A stretch of DNA of 9,477 nt from JAJYZP01 sp049964535. GTDB lineage: Bacteria; Actinomycetota; Acidimicrobiia; Acidimicrobiales; Acidimicrobiaceae. Location: positions 1 through 9,477 of the forward strand of contig JBMFXG010000104.1 of the NCBI GenBank assembly GCA_049964535.1, written 5' to 3'. Below, in pieces: positions 1 through 6,600 of this stretch (position 1 is the stretch's first letter; every line of letters begins with the position of its first letter). The position numbers were made by a program, and so were the translations under genes. The notes beneath the pieces are model-generated. The model saw only the letters and a list, made by a program, of their open reading frames with translations. It searched no databases and was not told where the DNA came from.

Positions 1-28
1 GCCACGTTGTAGTGCCCTATTCACCGAG

Positions 29-62
29 CCTAACCCAATGAGCTGGGAGTATTGGGGTTAGG
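29..62. repeat. Inverted repeat / hairpin
   Basis: CCTAACCCAAT at 29-39 pairs with ATTGGGGTTAGG at 51-62, giving 11 base pairs with one bulged G and an 11-nt loop. No T-run follows on either strand, so an intrinsic terminator is not supported. It directly abuts the 23-nt repeat at 63-85 and could be part of the same element. Confidence 0.6.
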
Positions 63-85
63 ATCGAAAGATGGGTCAGGATGCC
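63..85 (+). repeat. Left copy of 23-nt end repeat
   Basis: The sequence starts ATCGAAAGAT and ends GGATGCC. Its reverse complement occurs at 9392-9414 with only two mismatches (21 of 23 identical). This is unlikely by chance within a window of this size. Similarity beyond the 23 nt is weak and gapped. Confidence 0.6.
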
Positions 86-159
86 ACAGCCGTCTCCAAG
101 GTTGCACCGCACAAGAGCATCCAAACCAACCATCGGCTAACTCCCCAGCGGCGACAAGG

Positions 160-193
160 AGCCACACAGCCGCTCTTGCTTACTTGTGTGGCT
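160..193. repeat. Perfect 9-bp hairpin stem
   Basis: AGCCACACA at 160-168 is complementary to TGTGTGGCT at 185-193, with a 16-nt loop. No T-run follows on either strand. Part of the left arm belongs to the decamer CCACACAGCC that recurs at 241-250. The function is unknown. Confidence 0.45.
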
Positions 194-566
194 GGGCTCA
201 TAACTGCCGCACCGTCGAGCAAACACCGAGATACCACAGTCCACACAGCCCAAACAACGATCTCCACAATCAGAATAAAAACCTGTCAACAAGCCATGAA
301 AAAGAAGAATCCATGCTCCTTATCTTTGGAAACCCTCCATCTCAAAATACGGAGAATCGAGGTGGAGCACGAGGTGCCGACGTGGATAGCGTCACCCACC
401 ACGAAGTATCAGCTACTCACGTTGCTAGAGCGGTAGAAGCGGCGCTCACCCTTGAGGTATCTGTCGTGAGGTTCACTGACGCTATCTTCAACGGCAGACC
501 TACCGAACCGTCACGGGAACGCTGCAAGAGACGAGCGGAGCACGAATCGATCGGTCACGAGCTCGC

Positions 567-1181
567 CTAACCTGCGTCACCTCGCTCCACACCATCGCGC
601 TGATAGACCTGTTCCGCAAAGGCCTCCAGCACACCCTCACACCGCTCGATCTCACTCCTCGCCCGCTGGGCTCCGAGGGCGTGTAAGACGTCACGAGCAA
701 GCACCTTTTCAAACCATCGGTGCAACTTGTTCAAGTCCTCTTCGTTCTCCTCAAGCTCTGCGTAGGTGAAGTGATCTCCAACGATCTCCTTATTGACTTG
801 AGCGACGAAGTCAACACATCGATCGATGATCTCTTCATACTCGTCATCTCGGGCCGCATTGAACGCCGCTACAAGCTCGCTGGCACCTCCGAGGGGATCA
901 CAGAGCAGTAGCACGGCGGTCCCTCCCATCTCATCAATGATCTCGGTCCGCAGCTTACGCAAGGCTCGTTCGCCGCTCCTCGAGACTGGGAGCGCCGCAG
1001 CAGAGTTGACGAGATAGATTGCGCCTAACGACTTGAGCCTCCGCCACACCAACGCTCGCAACCGACTCGGCTCACTAGGAATACGGTACGCCAGGATAAG
1101 CCACTGCCCACGACCCGCAGCATCCTTGGTTGCGAGCGCAGCCTCTTCATGGCCATCGCTGTCGTCCACGCTCTCCATCAC
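567..1181 (-). CDS. ChrB N-terminal domain / PaaX-like protein (204 aa)
   Basis: This is a cytosolic protein of the family represented by the N-terminal domain of the chromate-resistance regulator ChrB, related to the Cas2-like core of PaaX repressors. Visible hallmarks are WLILAYRIPSEPSRLR (residues 27-42), VWRRLKSLGA (45-54), the ALP strand end near 63-65, the acidic run DDEYEEI (112-118), and the helix FTYAELEENEEDL continuing to RWFEKVLARDV (about 138-165). At 204 aa it matches the stand-alone ChrB_N form and lacks the ChrB C-terminal half and any obvious helix-turn-helix. The start is GTG at 1181 or ATG at 1178; AGAGG lies 6 nt before the GTG. It is the last gene of the minus-strand block, 312 nt behind the small membrane gene. 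A regulatory or stress-sensing role is inferred from the family. Chromate specificity is not shown, because no chrA transporter is present in the window. Confidence 0.82.
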   Translation of the reverse strand: MMESVDDSDGHEEAALATKDAAGRGQWLILAYRIPSEPSRLRALVWRRLKSLGAIYLVNSAAALPVSRSGERALRKLRTEIIDEMGGTAVLLLCDPLGGASELVAAFNAARDDEYEEIIDRCVDFVAQVNKEIVGDHFTYAELEENEEDLNKLHRWFEKVLARDVLHALGAQRARSEIERCEGVLEAFAEQVYQRDGVERGDAG

Positions 1182-1493
1182 ACCTCACCTCTCACATCAG
1201 ATCCGCAGACTTCGATTCCAATACGGTCACAAGGTCGCAGCCCAAACTCTCGGATTTACTACAACCACGGAACGAACCTACAGAACCGACGGTCTTGCTC
1301 TCCCGAACCGCAGCCCACACCAAGGAGACAGAGCGGCCAAAGAGAAGATCTACCAACGGACGAGCGTGAGTACTCCAACACCATGCGCCGTACGACCGTG
1401 CAACACCAGCTCGACCACTTTAGCTCGACCACTTTCGGCGGTACCACAAAAACGATAGGGGTCCGCTCTCTTCGTTGCGTACTGCCGCGAACG
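1182..1493 (-). other. 312-nt spacer upstream of the chrB-like gene
   Basis: This spacer separates the 76-aa membrane gene from the chrB-like gene on the same strand. Frames crossing it are out of frame with the neighbours, rich in Arg, Ser and Cys, and unconvincing. It holds a perfect 14-bp tandem duplication (1408-1435). I see no good minus-strand promoter, although its length would allow one, and no clear intrinsic terminator after 1494. Whether the chrB-like gene is co-transcribed or separately transcribed is open. Confidence 0.5.
1408..1435. repeat. 14-bp perfect tandem duplication
   Basis: AGCTCGACCACTTT occurs twice back to back (1408-1421 and 1422-1435). It lies in the non-coding spacer between the small membrane gene and the chrB-like gene. 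It may be a recent slippage product or a doubled binding site. Confidence 0.8.
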
Positions 1494-1724
1494 CTACGAC
1501 GCCCGCTGGATAGTACGCACGGCACGAAAGAGCGACCACGATAGCGCAACAACCCACACCACGGGAAGAATCCACCAAGATGAGTGGTGGAGCGCATGGT
1601 TAAAGAGCCCGATCGCTACCACACCGAGAGCCACGCCGATAGCGAGAACGATGTCATCACCAATGATGAAGTCCCAGAGGAAAACGACGAAACTACGAAG
1701 AAGCTCAAGTACTCTGCGCATCAC
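1494..1724 (-). CDS. Small two-helix membrane protein (76 aa)
   Basis: This is a predicted inner-membrane protein with two hydrophobic segments, about residues 24-45 (DDIVLAIGVALGVVAIGLF region) and 49-66 (SWWILPVVWVVALSWSLF). A Trp/Asp/Gly-rich entry, WDFIIGDD (17-24), precedes the first, and the C-terminus is basic (RAVRTIQR). The layout resembles small actinobacterial proteins of unknown function that I associate with COG4280-type membrane genes, from memory only. Translation is probably coupled to the upstream gene: that gene's TGA overlaps both a GTG at 1724 and an ATG at 1721 (GTGATG), so the true start is one of these. No independent strong Shine-Dalgarno is visible. It may be an accessory subunit of the upstream membrane protein; this is inferred from coupling alone. 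Confidence 0.75.
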   Translation of the reverse strand: MMRRVLELLRSFVVFLWDFIIGDDIVLAIGVALGVVAIGLFNHALHHSSWWILPVVWVVALSWSLFRAVRTIQRAS

Positions 1725-2494
1725 GCCGCCACCGCCGTTGAGCCACTACCTCGCCGTGCCGAGGTCCGCATCATGTGAAGGACTCCAGACATCACCAACG
1801 CAATAGCTATCGTCGCAGGAATAATGACCACCAAGGAAAGGTCCGTACCTGGCCAGTGCGCACCAGCACCTTCTGCACCCCAGAAGGTGCCAAAACTGGT
1901 CAGTAGAGCACCAACTACAAACTTGATGGTGTTCTCTGGAACCTTCGAGAGTGGTCCTCGGACGATAGCCGCAACGACGACCGTGACCGCAATCGCCGCA
2001 ATCGCCGCAACGGCACCAAGAGGAATGTCATGGGCATTGGCGCCAAAGGTCACCACGATGAATGCGACCTCTAACCCTTCCAGAACGACCGACTTGAACG
2101 CTAGAGAGAATGAGTACGGGTCCCCACCGTGGAAGCCCCGAGCATTCGGCGACTCAATGGCCTTTGCACCGGCAGTCGTCTTCGCAAAGATGGCCTCCTC
2201 GTCGTGGAGAGCCTTCCAGCCCGAGGCACGCAAGATGGCCTTCCTCAGCCAACCCAAACCAAAAACTAAGAGGAGTGCACCGACCACGAGCCGTAGAGCG
2301 CTGATCGGGATAGTCGTCAAGGTCGGTCCAAGTATCGCCACAACGGCCGCCACGACGACGACCCCAAGAGCAACCCCTCGGAACGCCGATCTCCAACTCC
2401 TCGTCACACCAACCGCAAGCACGACCGTCGCAGCCTCAACTGCCTCAACCATGCACGCGAGAAATGTGACAGCGAAGAGTACCCATCCTGTCAT
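1721..2494 (-). CDS. COG4280-like polytopic membrane protein with internal duplication (257 aa)
   Basis: This inner-membrane protein has about seven hydrophobic segments (roughly residues 4-29, 39-57, 64-84, 132-153, 158-178, 188-205, 218-241). The two halves repeat each other. Half one has MVEAVEAATVVLAVG (15-29), GPTLTTIP (56-63) and LVVGALLLVFG (69-79). Half two has VLEGLEVAFIVVTFG (137-151), GPLSKVP (180-186) and FVVGALLTSFG (192-202). Each half carries an ExxE helix (E17/E20 and E139/E142), similar in style to the REGLE helices of FTR1 iron permeases, so cation transport is plausible but unproven. A hydrophilic loop (about 90-128) separates the halves. The ATG at 2494 is supported by GGAGGT 6 nt upstream. 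It is the first gene of the operon, downstream of a promoter with overlapping repeats. I match it to the uncharacterised COG4280 type from memory. Confidence 0.8.
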   Translation of the reverse strand: MTGWVLFAVTFLACMVEAVEAATVVLAVGVTRSWRSAFRGVALGVVVVAAVVAILGPTLTTIPISALRLVVGALLLVFGLGWLRKAILRASGWKALHDEEAIFAKTTAGAKAIESPNARGFHGGDPYSFSLAFKSVVLEGLEVAFIVVTFGANAHDIPLGAVAAIAAIAVTVVVAAIVRGPLSKVPENTIKFVVGALLTSFGTFWGAEGAGAHWPGTDLSLVVIIPATIAIALVMSGVLHMMRTSARRGSGSTAVAA

Positions 2495-2500
2495 CTCAAT

Positions 2501-2506
2501 ACCTCC
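2501..2506 (-). promoter_or_regulatory. Strong Shine-Dalgarno (GGAGGT)
   Basis: GGAGGT on the minus strand lies 6 nt before the ATG at 2494 and fixes the start of the membrane protein gene. Confidence 0.85.
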
Positions 2507-2520
2507 GAAACCTTTCTAAC

Positions 2521-2541
2521 CCTAGAGAACCCAACTCTCGG
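2521..2541 (-). promoter_or_regulatory. Leader hairpin just upstream of the Shine-Dalgarno
   Basis: On the transcribed minus strand, CCGAGAG (2541-2535) pairs with CTCTAGG (2527-2521), six of seven bases, around a 7-nt loop. It ends 14 nt before the Shine-Dalgarno in a leader of about 134 nt. It could affect mRNA stability or translation. No known riboswitch class is recognised. Confidence 0.35.
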
Positions 2542-2618
2542 AGCGGCACCATCGTACAAACACCATCGCAAGAGTAACTCGAGGAGATTCCCATCAAGGC
2601 GATCTGTTCGAACTAATA

Positions 2619-2642
2619 TGTAACCGCTGTTACTATTGTAAC
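2619..2642 (-). promoter_or_regulatory. Triple TGTWAC operator-like cluster
   Basis: TGTAAC (2619-2624), TGTTAC (2628-2633) and TGTAAC (2637-2642) are spaced exactly 9 bp apart. Read as palindromes, GTAAC-N4-GTTAC (2620-2633) and GTTAC-N4-GTAAC (2629-2642) overlap in the middle half-site. The cluster covers the proposed -10 box and transcription start of the minus-strand operon, the position expected of a repressor site. The chrB-like gene product is the obvious in-window candidate to bind it; this is inference. Confidence 0.6.
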
Positions 2643-2663
2643 ATCATCATGGTGACAACTCAA
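2635..2663 (-). promoter_or_regulatory. Sigma70-like promoter of the minus-strand operon
   Basis: On the minus strand, TTGAGT (2663-2658) and TACAAT (2640-2635) are separated by 17 nt and match the -35 and -10 consensus at 4/6 and 5/6 positions. Transcription would start near 2628, giving a leader of about 134 nt to the ATG at 2494. The TGTWAC repeats overlap the -10 and the start. Confidence 0.6.
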
Positions 2664-3674
2664 ACGTTCGTCATCGAAACACCGCGCTGCTCATCTCTGG
2701 AAGAGCCCAACTCGCTCATCACGAACCCAGGCTCGCTCCGGCTCCAACTCTGTCGGCCCGCACCGAGTACCTACCTCCGCGACCTGGCGGGTAAACCGCT
2801 CAGGTCTCTCGCGACCTCATCTGCATTTCCGGGGCGCTCTCTTTGGAGCAGACTGGCATGCAACAATCTCCTGAGGAGATAGTGTTCGCTTGCGTTCCAG
2901 ACTGAGACCCTCGCATCAGGTGGATCGATAGGGCGTACAGCGCCATCAACCCTGCTCTCTAGCGGAACTGACCACACACGACATCGGGAGAGCTCCCACT
3001 CATTCACCCAGACATCGAGAGCTTGACGCAAAGGCGACTAGGTCGTTACTGTGGCGATAACGAGAGACTCACGCTCTCGCGCTCTACACTACAATCGTCG
3101 GGAGGCACTCCACGACAACACGCCACTCCGAGGTGACGTAGTTGTGTTATCTCGGAGCCTGCCCTCAGCGTTTAGCGCCCACTTCGTCTGGGACACACCA
3201 CAGTTGTATCACTCGAATCAACGTCGTCAAACGATCCAGGAGACAGAAACTTCACCCCAAGCCCACAGGCTCCCCATCACCAAGGACATAGCGCCGAACC
3301 ATAGAGAGGTTCTTCGATGTCGCAACAGAGATCGATCAACCGAGCAGCATCGTTGCGCCGACTACCCCAAACACGGCCCTCCTGAGTCCACAAGCAGACC
3401 GACACTCTCCCCGTACTCAAGCAATCACCCAGACAGTCGAGAGCGAGATCGCCAACTCGTCGATGATAGAACGAAGTACGACGATTAACTCTTTAGACCT
3501 TCTCACTCTCGGCCGATAGAGACGCATGTCGCTGCATGCCATCGGTCTAGCCTCCCTCGTGAGGACGTCGAACGAACGAGACTGCAGAGACCCAAGACCC
3601 AGGCGCACTCAATTTCTCTCCACACACCGAGTCCTCCAGCGAGATCACCTCTGTGCGACATACATCGATACGCC
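2664..3674. other. Gene-poor region between the two transcription units
   Basis: About 1 kb lies between the divergent transcription units with no convincing gene. Open frames on the plus strand (2649-2882 and 3051-3488) and minus strand (2771-3031) lack Shine-Dalgarno sequences, are rich in Arg, Ser and Pro, and match nothing I know. A 41-codon minus-strand frame (3417-3542) does have GGGAGG 8 nt before its ATG and is the best small-gene candidate, but it has no recognisable features. The region also holds a 15-nt palindrome (2866-2880) and stems CGAGAG/CTCTCG (3061-3079) and CTCCGAG/CTCGGAG (3126-3157). The promoter of the large plus-strand gene should lie in its right part, but I cannot point to a clear one. 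Confidence 0.5.
2866..2880. repeat. 15-nt perfect palindrome
   Basis: ATCTCCT-G-AGGAGAT has perfect 7-bp arms around a single central G. The size and symmetry suit a dimeric regulator site, but it is not near an obvious promoter or gene start. Confidence 0.5.
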
Positions 3675-6600
3675 ATGAGCGACACGAGCAAAGATGACGC
3701 CATGGACGTATCACCGCATACCTCTTCATGGAGTTTTGCCTCACTCACTGTGCAGCACGCAATCCAAGCGGCGGCAGCGGAGTACTCGCGATACTTTCTC
3801 TCAACGCTGACCAAGCTACCGGGCATTGACGCGCAACTCTCCGAACTCGATCCCCAGGGATATAAGGCACTTGCCGAGCGGGAGCGTTCGTTCATTGTGG
3901 AACTCCTGAGCCCGGCCACGCCGCGTTCTTGGCTCGAAGAGAATCTCCCACTCGTCGCGGCAATCCACGCCGAGCTCGGCATACCGCTCACCGCCCTCCA
4001 CAGCGCTACGGAGTTCATCTATCGCGCACTCGTCAACGCATTCCGCATAACGACCTCGAGCTACGAGGCGGCCGTCTTGGACCTTGCCCGCAGCCGTCTT
4101 GCGCTCTTTCTGCAAGCTGGCTTCGAGGCAGAGAGCAATCTCGACTATCTCCTCACCACCGTGGCCGAATCCATAAGCCACCAAGCCCACGTCGCCACCA
4201 CGAGCGATGACTTAATCCGTGCGACCCTTGGTGAGCTCTCCCGTGTCAACGGTATCGTCTGTACCTACCTCATTCGTCCAGATGATCAAGGAACCTTCCA
4301 GTTTCAATACATCGAAGGTAGAGCAGCCCTCGACATCGAGGAGCAGATCGCCCAAGGGTCCTTTCCACCCATCACGATCGACCCACTCCACGCCAACGGC
4401 AACGGGGGTGCCGGTCGCGCCTGGAGAACCAAAGAAGTTCAGTTCAGCGGCGACATCTCCCACGACGATTCCATGACGCCCTGGGCACAGATGTACCGTA
4501 GCGTCGGCATCAGATCCACTTGTTCCATACCACTGTGTGGACGTCAAGGCAACCAGATCGCCATCCTCGGGCTCTACAGCTCGCGACCAGACTTCTTCAA
4601 TCACTCTCGATTCTCACGCCTTCTCGACACGCTTCGCTACCAGCTCGCCCCCTCCTTCGGGGAGCTTGAGTCCGGGGCACTACTCTCGCACGCTCTCCGG
4701 CTCCACTACCAAGCACTCATCGGACGCGCGTCGGTACAGTTCCTCTACCAACCGATCGTTGATCTTCACGACGGCCACGTACATAAGCTCGAGGCGCTCG
4801 CTCGTCTCATCGACGACGACGGCTCAGTGGTGAGTCCCTACCACTTTCTCGCCGCACTCGGAACCGACGACCTCTACCGGCTCTTCGAGCTCGGGATCAA
4901 CGATGCCGTCGATCTCCTCGACACCCTCCACGAGAGTGGACACGAGATCGGGGTCTCGGTCAACCTCCCAGTCCAGGGGTCTCGAGATCCACGGTATCAA
5001 ACGCATATCACGATGCTCATTAACGATGGACGCTTACGACCGAGCTCCCTCACCCTTGAAGTCACCGAGGAGGAGGAGCTCACAGAGAGCGGCTCTCAAC
5101 ACCTCTCCAACCTCAGCACGCTCGGCATTAGGCTTGCTCAAGACGACCTCGGCTCAGGTTACAGCTCCTTACGGCGCCTGGAGCAGATCGGTTTCGACGA
5201 CGTCAAGATCGATCAAACCCTCATTCGCTCGACCTCCGACCCGCTCTCAACGCTTACCGTTATGGAGCACCTCTCAGGGCTCGCCCACGACCTCGGGATC
5301 TCAGTCGTCGCAGAGGGTCTCGAATCCGAGGGGCTCGTTGAGGCCGCGATCATCTTGGGGGTCGACTTCGGTCAAGGCTATGCCATTGCGCGCCCCATGG
5401 ATCGCAACAGTGTCATTTCGTGGATATCGTCACACCAGTGGGGTTACCGCGTCTCTGCACCCGCCACAAAGCTCGGCGCCCTCGCTGCCTTGCACCAGTG
5501 GTGGAGAACGTTGCGACACCTCAGCCTCGTCGCAGTCCAGTCTCTCGCAGAGCACCTAACTCAAGAGCTCAAAGCTACGATCGCTCCTGCACTTGCTACG
5601 ACCGGTCTCCAGCACGATAGGAGCACGGAGACGTTCATCCAGATCGAAAAGGCCATCAAGGCACACGATGAGGCGACGCTCACACGCATCATCAATGATC
5701 TTCGCTCCACACTCCTCAATGATCGCCAATCCGAAGCCTTGCTTGTCGAGCCAGCAAGCGAGCCCAAACCCCACTCCTCACCTACCGGTTCCTCGGAGAA
5801 AGTAGAGTCTGCTCTTACCTCAGTACACGACCACCAATCGAGATCGAACCACGAGATCGCTTGCTCGACCTGCGTCACACCAGCCGGACTGGGGTCGCAC
5901 AACCACAGCGCCGTACACGGCAGGACCGACGAGGCCTCCGTCGCTCGACCATTGGGAGCGATACAGCAGCTCTTCACTCTCTACCGAGAGCAACACGCTC
6001 TGCGCTCGAACGGACAGGGAACGCAAGAGGGGCTCGATCATCTCGCAGCCTCTCTCAATGCCCTCGAACCGAGTCGATCGCTTGCGATCTTCGCACTCAG
6101 CGATCCCGTGTCTCTGAAGTGGACGCTGATCTGCGGCCCGGGCCTTCCGGCATCGCTCTACACCAGTATCGCCGAGCACCCAGAACTCGTGGTCTCGCTC
6201 GCTCCCGAGCGCTTGGTCAACGACGACTTCGTGAACCTCGAACTCCCGCAACGGGCCTTTAACTCCCCGACCCTACGCTCGCTCCGAAGCGCCTTTTCTG
6301 GGGCATGCCTCACTGCCGTCACCACCGCCACTGATCGAGTGCTCGGAGCGGTCGTCAGCTTTGGACCTGGGCACCACGGTGTCGATCAAGCAACGAAAGA
6401 GCTTCTCGTTCACGCCCGATCGCTTTCGGCCCCATGGCTCTCAAAGTTCTCTCTCGTGAGCCCCAACGGCGAAGAGCAGCGCACTACAACCATCGAAGAA
6501 GATGTACAGGTTGCCCGCCTCAGTTTTGCTTTGGATACCGGTCAGATCCTAAGCTTCAGCGCCCAGACCCCTTCGCTCTATGGATACGAAGCCGATGAGT

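Larger units (their letters stand above)
1..566. other. Gene-poor left flank with hairpins
   Basis: No convincing gene is visible. Open frames on both strands (for example plus-strand 52-570) have compositions typical of chance frames, no Shine-Dalgarno and no recognisable motif. The stretch holds a bulged hairpin (29-62), one copy of a 23-nt repeat found inverted at the right end of the window (63-85), a 9-bp perfect stem (160-168 with 185-193), and the decamer CCACACAGCC at 162-171 and again at 241-250. The part around 255-350 is noticeably more AT-rich than its surroundings. No clear terminator for the minus-strand gene ending at 567 is visible. Confidence 0.5.

Noticed and set aside
284..289. 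TTGACA on the minus strand as a promoter -35
   Set aside because: No -10-like hexamer occurs 16-18 nt downstream and no gene follows it.
52..570. 172-aa plus-strand frame in the left flank
   Set aside because: No ribosome site, low-complexity polar first half, and no family resemblance.
2649..2882. 77-aa plus-strand frame starting just beyond the TGTWAC cluster, considered as a divergent leaderless gene
   Set aside because: A TACTAT box lies 12 nt before its ATG but there is no fitting -35, and the peptide composition looks like a chance frame.
2771..3031. 86-aa minus-strand frame considered as a transposase or hypothetical gene
   Set aside because: TTG start without Shine-Dalgarno, mixed third-position composition, no recognisable motif.
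3051..3488. 145-aa plus-strand frame
   Set aside because: Very rich in Arg, Ser, Asp, His and Pro with no hydrophobic core pattern; GTG start without ribosome site.
3417..3542. 41-codon minus-strand small gene with GGGAGG 8 nt before ATG
   Set aside because: The ribosome site is good but the peptide has no recognisable feature and its frame is not otherwise supported; kept only as a candidate.
3503..4018. 171-aa minus-strand frame overlapping the start of the large gene
   Set aside because: It is the antisense shadow of the globin-like domain, Ser/Arg/Cys-rich and without motifs.
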